A stretch of 60,000 bases of DNA from Bugula neritina (taxonomy: Eukaryota > Bryozoa > Gymnolaemata > Cheilostomatida > Bugulidae): positions 28,069,628-28,129,627 of the forward strand of contig OZ037767.1 in the NCBI GenBank assembly GCA_964035545.1, read 5' to 3'. The notes beneath the pieces were generated by a model, which saw only the letters and a list, made by a program, of their open reading frames with translations, had not been told where the DNA came from and ran no database searches. Shown here piece by piece: positions 53,001 through 60,000 of the stretch. Made by a program: the position numbers and the translations under genes. Within the stretch, counting starts at the first letter, position 1, and every line of letters begins with the position of its first letter.

Positions 53001-56000
53001 TTAATACTGGCTTAATGTTTACATGTGGTGTTGGGTATACAACGTAGTTTTTGTTTACTGCTACAAGATTTTCTCAAGTATAATAGTATAATAGTCATGT
53101 GTATTTGTCACGTAGTCAATACGACTCGGATGGAGACGAGATAGTTGGCTCTGACAATGAGGATGACGAGTACACAGGGTACAAAGTTTGGTACAGCGTA
53201 TCATGTGACATAGCCCCAGCTCCTGCAGAGAGAAGCATTTCTATCAAGTGTAACTGCCAAGTAAGTATAACTGTAACCAATCTGTTTGAATTGGTTTAGA
53301 CGTTGGACTGATATTTTATAAATTTGGCAACTTTTTTCCATAAATTTTCTGAATTTTTGCAGAAAAAGGCAATCGTAGAAATAGGTGTGAACAACCCAAC
53401 ACCAAATGACATCAAGCTAGAAGTGGAGATCCACGGTATGGGCTTGTCTGGAGCAAAAGATATTCTGGTACCAGCCAAGGGTAGGTTTCACTAATTCATG
53501 TATGTTCATCCCCTTTTGTAAGTATTTGAAATTTTGAGCTGTCAATCTCATTTGGGATAAAACAGAAGTTTGTGGCTAGTGATTGGTGTATACATCTACC
53601 CGAACTAGTTGACCATAAACAATGATGTCTTCTGTTACAGGAAGTGCCTCATATGAGTTGGTATTTTTCCCCACATGTATCGGGGAGACTAAAGGAAGTA
53701 TAATTTTCTACCATGACGCTACAGGAGAGTTTTGGTATGACATTGACCTTTTAGCTGAAAACCCCTCAATAACTAGCCTTCCAGAAATGACATGTGAACT
53801 GGGAAGGTAGGCTAAGTGATTATTATGGAGTTTGTATTATTTACTTGTGTTGACTGCAAATATGGATATCTGTTTATGTTTGAACGTACACTGGTCAATA
53901 GCTAACAGTTTTAGAATTTGCTAATGTAGCAAAATTTGACAATTCCATGCGTTTCAATCAATATAGATGGACCCAGCAGATGATTTCCTTGACGAACCCC
54001 ACAACAGAAGTGTTACAGTTTGTGCCGACGATCTCCAACGCCAACAACTTCTCTTTGGAAAGAGATGATCAGAGGCCCATTTTGATCAGACCCGGTGACA
54101 CTCTTCAAGTGCCCCTCAACTTCATGCCTTCAGCCTTAGGACCAGCTGACCACAAGGCTAAGATAACATTCCACAGTGAAGAGGTTGGCATAGAACTAGC
54201 TAAATGTGCATCACATATGTCAGTACATATTCTATACATGCATATTTAATAGAAGTATGTGTATACAGTAATATTCACTGATAAATTTTAGTTTGGAGAA
54301 TGGGTGTTCACTGCATCGGGTAAAGGTACCCTCCCACAAACGCAAGAGCCGGTTAGCTTGAGTTCTCCCGCTGGAGCCAGTACTACTATGATTATACCAT
54401 TTAGGAACCCGTTGGACACGGCCGTCAGTGTAGACGTTATTCTTACAGGTATTTGCTCCATCTGAATCTCACTTTGAACTTGGATGTGAATGCATCACCT
54501 TCATGTATGTGCACATTATCTAACCTCACCCATATATTCAACTGACAATCATTTTAGCATGTAACTGTAACACTACAGTTCGTCACGGTAATAATAAAAC
54601 ATTGTAGTTCTTGTGTAGTAACATTGCTTGTTGCTTTCTTCTTATGTGTAAAGGCGTGAGATGTGTTTCAATAGAGTTTATTTTAGATGTTATAATGATA
54701 TGTAGTGCATAAGAACTCGTTAGACGTGGCAGTGCTAGAACTTGTAGTGTGATAAGATGAGTGAAAGCTTGTAACTGATTGGTCTGAATATAAAAACAGA
54801 GATTTACCTTCGGCGGGACTTGAACCCTTTTTAGAATTTCACTCGTATAACTGTGTGTTGGTGGCTCCTTTCTGTCATGAATAACATTTTGATTGGAGTG
54901 TATTATATTAGAAGCTATTAAGTTCTATATGTATTCTTATTTATAACAGATTAATATCATTATAATATATATATACCTACCAATGTTATCTAAGGTTAAT
55001 TGTTTTAACTTGAAATTTGCAGTGTTTTATAATAATTATGGTACAATAACAAACCTTTGGCACATTATAGGTAAGCAGGCCTCTTCTCAAATAGTTTAGT
55101 TGTAGCAATTTTGCTATTTGACACTGAAATAGTTGTTAAATAGATATTAGTAGCAGTAGCAGCAGCAGCAGTAACTATTGTAAATTAAAATTGTGTTAAG
55201 TCTTACAGATTTTCTCTCTTTTAAAGAATGCAGCATTGGCCCCATAGTATTTAGCTCAAAATCTAAGTGGCTTTCAAAAATAATTCATTATTATAATTAT
55301 CAATAATTGAAGATTTACACAAAAAACGATGTTGAGATTTTTACAATCAGTTATTTTACTTTTGTATACGTATCTGTTTCCAGACGCGGAGGTTCAGCAT
55401 CAAAAAATTTTACGACCTCGGGATTTAGCTCCCGACACTCCTTTTAAACTTCTGCTGAAAAAATCGGCAGGCGTAAGAGTGGGTCCAAAGTCTACTATAG
55501 ACATCCCAGTATCATTTGCTCCAGAAGAAATGAAAATGTATGAAGCGCTGTGTGTGGTCTCAGTAAAGAACGTTGACGGGTCGGGCTGGAAGTATACAGC
55601 CCTGTCTTCCGAGAGTCTGTAAGTTACCAAGTCTATGTTCATTTATAGCAATTAATAAAGAAAGTTTCTGTAGTTTAGTTGTCAGTCAGTGAACTCTTCA
55701 ACTACGCTGTTGATTACAGAACTAATGCAGCCTTGCTTCATCAAGACGAGGTGTACGAGATCAAGTGGCTTTACCCGATCCAAGGAATCACGGAAGCTAT
55801 TGACCCTACAGCCAAGTCAGCTATCCTTGAATGTCAGGCCCGGAACCGCATGGAGGAGAGACTAGAGGTCACTCTCACCGGGGTAGCTCCTTCTTCCTCG
55901 GGTCAAACTAGAACAATAAAGGCGAGGGCAGTAACTCCAAACAACACTGATCCAGCTGTGCCCAAGGGCGTAGTCGTAGCTGAAGGTGAGGCTGTAAAAA

Positions 56001-57912
56001 GATAATAGAGTTTGTAACACTTGAGGTCAGCCCTGTACGTCTTCTAGTGCATCACATCATACAGAAAAACTGTTTCCTTGCTTTATCTCAGTAATTTATA
56101 TATTGAGTTAAATGTAAAGCCATATGATACTAATATACTAATTGTGAATCGAATTTGTTGGTGAGTATTTGAGCTCTTGCAGGTATCATGGTGGCCAAGC
56201 AGTTCTCCTATAACTTTGAGTATTTCTCGGCTGAACAAAGAAAGGCTCTGGAACACTGTGTTGCTCTTTCATTGGTGCGTCAGCAAAGAGATAGCCTATC
56301 AGGAGTTGTAACACTGGTGTTTAACATAGTGTATGCACCATACATACAAATGAGGTAGGCGGCTTTTTAAATTCATATTTTTTGTTTATTTTATTTAGCT
56401 TCTGACAAGTTATCACTATTAAACAAAATAATTTGCAAGCCAACAATTGTCATTTAGTAAGAACATGTGGATAGTACTTATGCCAACAAGTTTTATTCTT
56501 ACAAATTGCGCCAAAAGCTACAGAAATTTTAGTAAAGACTTATAATTTTATTATAAGCTTCCTCTTTGTTACAGTTGATGTTTTAAATGTTCATCGGGTA
56601 AACATTAGCTGCTGCTGTTTATAGACATGACGTGATGCTAGTCATCAAGTCTGCAACTGGAGGTGTCTGGAAGTTCCCAGTCAGGTTTCTCGCCTCTGAG
56701 CCAGTGGCAGATGACGTAATAACCTTGGAGGCAGCAGGTCTGGACAAGATATCCAGTGTCGGCGTCAGACTTAGCAGTCAAACTAAGTATGGTTTTTATA
56801 CGGCCATCTTAGTGTGCTTCAGATCTCAGTTATAATGAATAAGTGAACTTGATCGAGGAGTGAAGTGTAGATTAAAGATCTTGTTTATCGCTTTTATAGC
56901 TACAAATATATCGCAAAATATTCTAAAATAATTTTTCTATTGAATGTGGAATATTTTTTTAAACTAAGCTGTATAGTGTATTTTGTTTCAAAATTATGCG
57001 AAAACAATTTTGCTAAAACTGTGTCTTCTTGAAAGTAGCTACAAATGAAAAAGAGAAGTTACTCATTTGCACTGATTGGTTGATGGAGTTTGAAGGTGAT
57101 TTGGTATGTATTCACATTCTCTTGCAGATCTCCCGCCTCCTATCAGGCCTACCTACTGGGAAACAGTGACCCAGAATTCTCCGTTTCACCGAGTAGCGGA
57201 GAACTTCCTCCTGTAGACTGCAACCAGGGGGCGCTTCTCATTATATCTTTCACTCCAAACAAGTATGGCAAAGTATACAAGGGGAAACTTGTTGTTCAGG
57301 TATGCATAGAGACTTCTGCTAAGTCACTTCTCTTGTTATATGCGTCAATGTAGGTAAGGTGAGAGCATGCTCAAAATGGAGGGCAGAGTTTGGCAAGCGG
57401 CAGACTACAGTCTAGAATACTACTAGCAGTTGTCAGTAAATATCATAGAAAATACTAGATCTTAAGTTTTTATCAATTTTCATCCTGATAATGTTTCTAT
57501 CAACCATATGATCAAAAGTTTAGATTTAACAAAGGTTATTTGATTTTGTTTCTTGTAGTAAATTGTATTGTAAAATGCTTCAGTGTGACATTGCACACAT
57601 ATGTTTGTGACAAAATCTATTTGATATGAGACCTTAAAATTCTCAATACATTTTCAGACATCAGAGATGCAGTGGACGTACGACTTGGTTGGCACTTTGC
57701 CAGAATACACGCCACCACAGAGCCAGTTCTCTAGACCAGGTAAGGGGTTGATATCAAGGTCGGCAGACAAACGAAATTACGTACTAAGTAACCTGAAACT
57801 AACCACTACGGCAGTCAGCTCTCCTATAAAAGGCATGCCTGTTATTCAGAGGAAGTCTAAGAACGCCAGGTATTGTGAAGATTGTAATGATTGGATGCAC
57901 ATCACAAAGTAA
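26134..57912 (+). CDS. CFAP47: Cilia- and flagella-associated protein 47 (giant ASH/CH-domain axonemal protein)
   Basis: A complete gene. The base model has 58 coding exons (listed in the four block entries), including a 27-nt exon at 50791-50817, totalling 9,915 nt (about 3,304 aa). The best extra exon (52730-52798) would make 3,327 aa; the human protein is about 3,190. All junctions are GT-AG with phase preserved. The start ATG opens MKGDVSGVRISPNQ, like the family N-terminus. A five-codon uORF (ATG at 26120) overlaps just upstream. Architecture: repeated ASH/MSP-like immunoglobulin-type beta domains through most of the length, a Pro-rich linker (PTQTPVPPTPAPS), a calponin-homology domain in the middle, more beta domains, and a C-terminus with MQWTYDLVG and TTTAVSSPIKG. 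In animals CFAP47 is needed for sperm flagella and ciliary axonemes (central-apparatus region). The window holds start and stop, so identity and extent are well supported; a few small exons are uncertain. Confidence 0.95.
29226..29510. repeat. 15-bp tandem array in CFAP47 intron 7
   Basis: About 19 near-perfect copies of GCATGCTATACTGTG, differing almost only at one base (GTGGCA, GTTGCA or GTAGCA). Each unit contains the palindrome GCATGC. Because 15 is a multiple of three, several frames stay open, producing false ORFs. Confidence 0.95.
29504..29588. repeat. 20-bp tandem array adjoining the 15-bp array
   Basis: Four copies of a TATGCTATACAATGTTATAC unit, which share TGCTATAC with the preceding array and probably arose from it. 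Confidence 0.9.
29675..29695 (+). other. Candidate 21-nt CFAP47 microexon
   Basis: Good polypyrimidine tract and acceptor (TTGTTTCAG) and donor GAAG|GTTGGT. It is phase 1 to phase 1, adding seven codons (ASKVISE) between exons 7 and 8. Small in-phase AG...GT intervals occur by chance at about one per 600 bp of intron, so this is only a candidate. Confidence 0.25.
30002..30022 (+). other. Second candidate 21-nt CFAP47 microexon
   Basis: Acceptor TTCACTGTAG and donor ATGG|GTGAGA, 21 nt, phase 1 to phase 1, adding VDSKVM plus split codons. It lies in the same intron as the candidate at 29675 and encodes a similar SKV-containing heptad. Transcript evidence is lacking. Confidence 0.25.
30100..30252 (-). 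mobile_element. tRNA-derived SINE in a CFAP47 intron
   Basis: On the minus strand a tRNA-like head has an A-box TAGTCTAGTGGCTGG (around 30245-30231) and a B-box GGGTTCAAAGC (30214-30204) at proper spacing, followed by a non-tRNA body toward 30100. This is the internal RNA polymerase III promoter layout of SINEs. It is not a functional tRNA: the acceptor stem does not close. The 3' limit is uncertain. Confidence 0.6.
31949..32113. repeat. ACT trinucleotide microsatellite in a CFAP47 intron
   Basis: About 160 bp of (ACT)n with a few ACC and AGT interruptions, intronic between exons 31747-31905 and 32187-32306. Confidence 0.95.
32862..33048. repeat. 20-bp tandem repeat in a CFAP47 intron
   Basis: About nine copies of AAACTACTATGTATACTATT with single-base variants, ending about 40 bases before exon 33086. 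Confidence 0.9.
34930..35195. repeat. Degenerate GTATAGATGGAGTATTG-type repeat
   Basis: Loose tandem repeats of about 25 bp with core GTATAGAT-GAGTATTGA fill the intron before exon 35201. Confidence 0.65.
39250..39510. repeat. 14-bp tandem repeat in a CFAP47 intron
   Basis: About 18 imperfect copies of ACCTATATACTGTG fill the intron between exons 39029-39227 and 39533-39731. Confidence 0.9.
40835..40895. repeat. Short tandem repeat GTAGTATAATATGTAATGTA
   Basis: Two to three copies of an AT-rich 28-bp unit in the intron after exon 40598-40763. Confidence 0.65.
41282..41347 (+). other. Candidate 66-nt in-frame CFAP47 exon
   Basis: It lies between exons 26 and 27 (both phase 0). Acceptor TTTATACTATAG and donor TTTCA|GTGAGA enclose 22 open codons starting IHSPNCTSLGHML. 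It keeps the frame whether included or skipped. It was not counted in the base model. Confidence 0.4.
43447..43562. repeat. 25-bp tandem repeat with AAGCTTT core
   Basis: About four copies of AGCTTTTTCTCTGAAAGC plus a TTTTTAT spacer, intronic before exon 43706. Confidence 0.85.
46222..46380. repeat. 33-bp tandem repeat in a CFAP47 intron
   Basis: Nearly five copies of a 33-bp unit starting TATGCTAGACATCTATAGC; two subtypes (AGACATC and TTCATTT) alternate in blocks. Confidence 0.85.
47508..47640. repeat. GTAAGT-rich repeat inside a CFAP47 intron
   Basis: Imperfect hexamer/tetramer repeat with eight exact GTAAGT motifs in the sense orientation, about 200-330 nt before exon 47839-47978. Confidence 0.85.
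52730..52798 (+). other. Candidate 69-nt in-frame CFAP47 exon
   Basis: It lies between exons at 52342 and 53116 (both junctions phase 2). Acceptor ATCTTTCAG and donor ACTCC|GTAATA enclose 23 codons including KSRRFVYDKYRRIHATP, which look like real protein and lead smoothly into the following acidic segment. If the donor is not used, the frame ends at TAA 52800-52802. Likely a true exon, but unconfirmed. Confidence 0.5.
54795..54880 (-). mobile_element. Possible tRNA-derived SINE fragment
   Basis: Minus strand carries GGGTTCAAGTCCCGCCGAAG (a B-box/T-arm) preceded by GAGTGAAATTCTAAAAA, a common SINE context. No convincing A-box was found upstream, so this is at best a truncated or diverged copy. 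Confidence 0.35.
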
Positions 57913-58521
57913 CTGTGCTGGATTTTTATTGGTCGGTGTTTCAAATGATTAACAGACTATTCACAGTATCATATGAACTTTTGAAAATGTTAATGTGTTA
58001 TTTATCCTGCTATCCGTCCAGTTCTCCCTCCAATTATATTTTTGTGTGTAGCTAATCATATTGCTCAGACATTTTACAGAGTGTATTTTCTGTGATATCT
58101 TTAAATCTTAAATATTCAATACTTTATTTAAATATATATATTATTTTCTTTGGTTAATACACAACTGTGAGTTGCTTTCTATAGGAAGAATTGCTAGTCA
58201 GCAATATGATGCTGTTTCATTTCCAAATCATGTTCATAAAATTGTTTTTCGCCATGACCCTAGCAGATAGATTAGAGAACTAGTAGTTACTAGTACTAGT
58301 CTGTATGTAAAGATTCATGAAGAAAATATTTGTAATCGCTTTGATTGCAATGACAATTTCATATATGATAAATGCATAGCGGAGAATGTATTTTAAAATA
58401 ATCCGTAGAAAATATAAACATGGATAATTTAATGCATCTGCTTATATAGTATATGAGTGTCAGGGTAACATAACTCTTAGTTGTTAAAGTACTAAGGGAA
58501 TGATACCACAGAGATGTGCAA
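57913..58521. other. Convergent intergenic spacer between CFAP47 and ASCC3
   Basis: The two stop codons face each other across 609 bases of AT-rich sequence. No clear AATAAA was seen on the plus strand close behind CFAP47, so its 3' UTR may run toward or over the ASCC3 3' UTR. Confidence 0.6.
58123..58128 (-). terminator. Possible polyadenylation signal of the ASCC3-like gene
   Basis: Minus-strand AATAAA about 395 nt beyond the ASCC3-like stop codon. The hexamer is common in AT-rich DNA, so the assignment is weak. Confidence 0.3.
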
Positions 58522-60000
58522 CTACTTGGAACTCATCTGTCTGTCTTTAACATCAAGGTGAAGGTCAAACTGCTGGTCTAATGCCATGTATGAGTCACTC
58601 ATTACGTATAGCGTGAAGATTTGTCTCCCTGTAAGACATGACAATAGAGTGTATCAGTTATGGGAAAATATATTACCATATATTGCTATAAACAAAAAGA
58701 CTAGATTGTAAGACTACTATTTGCAAAATTGCTTTTTTGAAAACTTCAAATCTCTAAATAAACCGACCAAAATAAGCAAGACAAACAACTTCTATTTAAA
58801 AAGGAGTCTGCAACTTTCAATAAAGTTCTTGATTGAGTCAATGAATTATACACTTTACCAGTAGTTTCAGGGGTGACAATGACTAATGAAGCTGTGAGCT
58901 GTCCCTTGACAAACCCAACTCTCCTTAAAGCCCACAACTCCTTTGACTCGAGGTGACCAACGGCCAGTATCCATCCTTCATCTTTGGGTTTAGGCCACAC
59001 TTGAGACAAAGCTTTTGTATCACCCTTCGACCTCTTTAATAACAAGTGACAGTATTGTGACTTGAGACAAGTTAGAGCTTTCTTGTAGAAGAAAGTTGCC
59101 AACATGTGATCATTGGAAAAATGAAATGACAGGAGGGCAAAATAGTTGCATTACGCAATTTAAATAACACCTTTCTATACACTTGTCTTTTTGAGTTGCA
59201 GACAATCTCATTGCTTTGTATGAAATATTATGTTGAGACTTGAGTAAAACTGTTCAATTCATTTGCTTTTTTCCCCCAAATAAGTCATCTAAAAAGAATG
59301 ACCGCCTACACATGACAATCTTGGCCGCAGTATTATATTGGTAATTTACCAGCCATTTTATAAACTATTTATACAAACATTTTAGCCAACTGTGAGATCA
59401 AACGAATACTGATATTTACACTTGAGTGGGCAGCACAATGCCTCTAATAATCTCATCATCCCACAATACAATATGGGCATGAATTTCCACAAAACTAGTG
59501 TAGCGGAGATGAAAGATTTATGTTTGAAGCGTTTTTTCCCATCATATACACATGTTTTATTTTGAGCTAAAAGCAGTATTGAAGGAGTAAAATACTGTTG
59601 TCAGAGCATCTATTCCCAGTAAGCTTATAGCTAATGCAAAAATTTATCAATAATAAACAAATCACCTAAACCTTTAATTGATGCAGTTTCTATGAATATC
59701 ACATATTTCCCATCTATACACGGAAATTTCTTAACAACTCTCCAGAGTTTTACTCAGTGGATCTTGTCTTGATGCATGTGTTTATGTACAATAGAATAAC
59801 GGGCCTATCAGGACCTAGAAGCTACATCAGCAGGTAAGTAGAAGGCTGCACACGAGACTTACCTTGACCTTGTTCAGTCTACGCAGGTTCACTACTACAG
59901 TATACTCCTGGTTGGCTTTCACTTCCACCCACTCAAAATCCTTAGTAGCCTTTGAACCACCAGCATGAATATTAACAGGCCGTTCATCTTCTTCCCCTTC
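58522..60000 (-). CDS. ASCC3: ASCC3-like DNA/RNA helicase, C-terminal Sec63 domain (5' part beyond window)
   Basis: Three exons on the minus strand: 60000-59863 (open at the edge), 59033-58859 and 58628-58522, joined in phase and ending at TAG (139 codons visible). Product: VEVKANQEYTVVVNLRRLNK, then WPKPKDEGWILAVGHLESKE, LWALRRVGFVKGQL and IVTPETTGRQIFTLYVMSDS, ending SYMALDQQFDLHLDV. This is the immunoglobulin-like end of the second Sec63 unit of Ski2-like helicases; KDEGW...ALRRVGF resembles ASCC3 more than the spliceosomal relative SNRNP200. ASCC3 is the helicase of the ASC-1 complex, acting in alkylation repair with ALKBH3 and in splitting collided ribosomes. The helicase cassettes lie outside the window. 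Confidence 0.88.

Larger units (their letters stand above)
45849..57912 (+). other. CFAP47: CFAP47 exons 34-58 (C-terminal beta domains and stop)
   Basis: Exons: 45849-45944, 46500-46620, 46787-46935, 47839-47978, 48183-48334, 48526-48642, 49009-49158, 50030-50298, 50539-50671, 50791-50817 (27 nt, less certain), 51215-51362, 51526-51629, 51912-52183, 52342-52490, 53116-53260, 53363-53480, 53641-53806, 53967-54183, 54292-54448, 55384-55618, 55720-55985, 56183-56354, 56625-56786, 57128-57299, 57658-57912. The exon at 50030 could instead begin at 49931, which is in frame. A Lys-rich stretch (GPKLKKKAKKVKSR) sits at 48183. An acidic stretch (DGDEIVGSDNEDDE) sits at 53116. The last exon reads through an internal GTAAGG, because conserved C-terminal text continues to the TAA. 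Confidence 0.88.

Noticed and set aside
54795-54880. Functional tRNA gene on the minus strand
   Set aside because: Only a T-arm-like segment is present; the D-arm, anticodon arm and acceptor stem could not be found.

Overview
This is an animal nuclear genome segment. It is AT-rich and intron-dense, with GT-AG introns, many simple repeats, one LINE retrotransposon and a tRNA-derived SINE. The species cannot be named from the sequence. The genes (a castor zinc-finger factor, two axonemal proteins and the ASCC3 helicase) point to a metazoan with motile cilia, and the short introns suggest an invertebrate. There are no prokaryotic operons, CRISPR arrays or phage. Gene models were built by hand from splice-site consensus, reading phase and family resemblance, and the phases close across every model.

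Layout. (1) 171-10160, minus strand: most of a castor/CASZ1-type zinc-finger transcription factor. Fifteen coding exons are visible and the 3' end runs off the left edge. A likely non-coding first exon lies at about 15502-15600, so its first intron is about 5.3 kb. (2) 15693-20692, plus strand: a complete nine-exon LRRC23 gene (radial-spoke LRR protein, 338 aa), head-to-head with the castor 5' exon. An RFX X-box-like site lies about 100 bp before its ATG. (3) 20905-24308, minus strand: a LINE of the Jockey/CR1 type with an uninterrupted 956-aa endonuclease-reverse transcriptase ORF and only the tail of ORF1. (4) 26134-57912, plus strand: a complete giant CFAP47 gene (58 exons in the base model, about 3,300 aa) with a calponin-homology domain. 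(5) 58522-60000, minus strand: the last three exons of an ASCC3-like helicase, convergent with CFAP47; its 5' part is off the right edge.

LRRC23 and CFAP47 both belong to the ciliary axoneme and lie next to each other in the same orientation, separated mainly by the LINE. Castor (developmental regulator) and ASCC3 (alkylation repair and ribosome rescue) are functionally unrelated flanking genes. The introns carry many tandem repeats, including a 15-bp array with a higher-order pattern and an array of perfect GTAAGT motifs inside a CFAP47 intron. Several small phase-preserving candidate exons in CFAP47 need transcript evidence. I found no convincing new biological system; the most useful leads are the shared promoter and the candidate CFAP47 exons.
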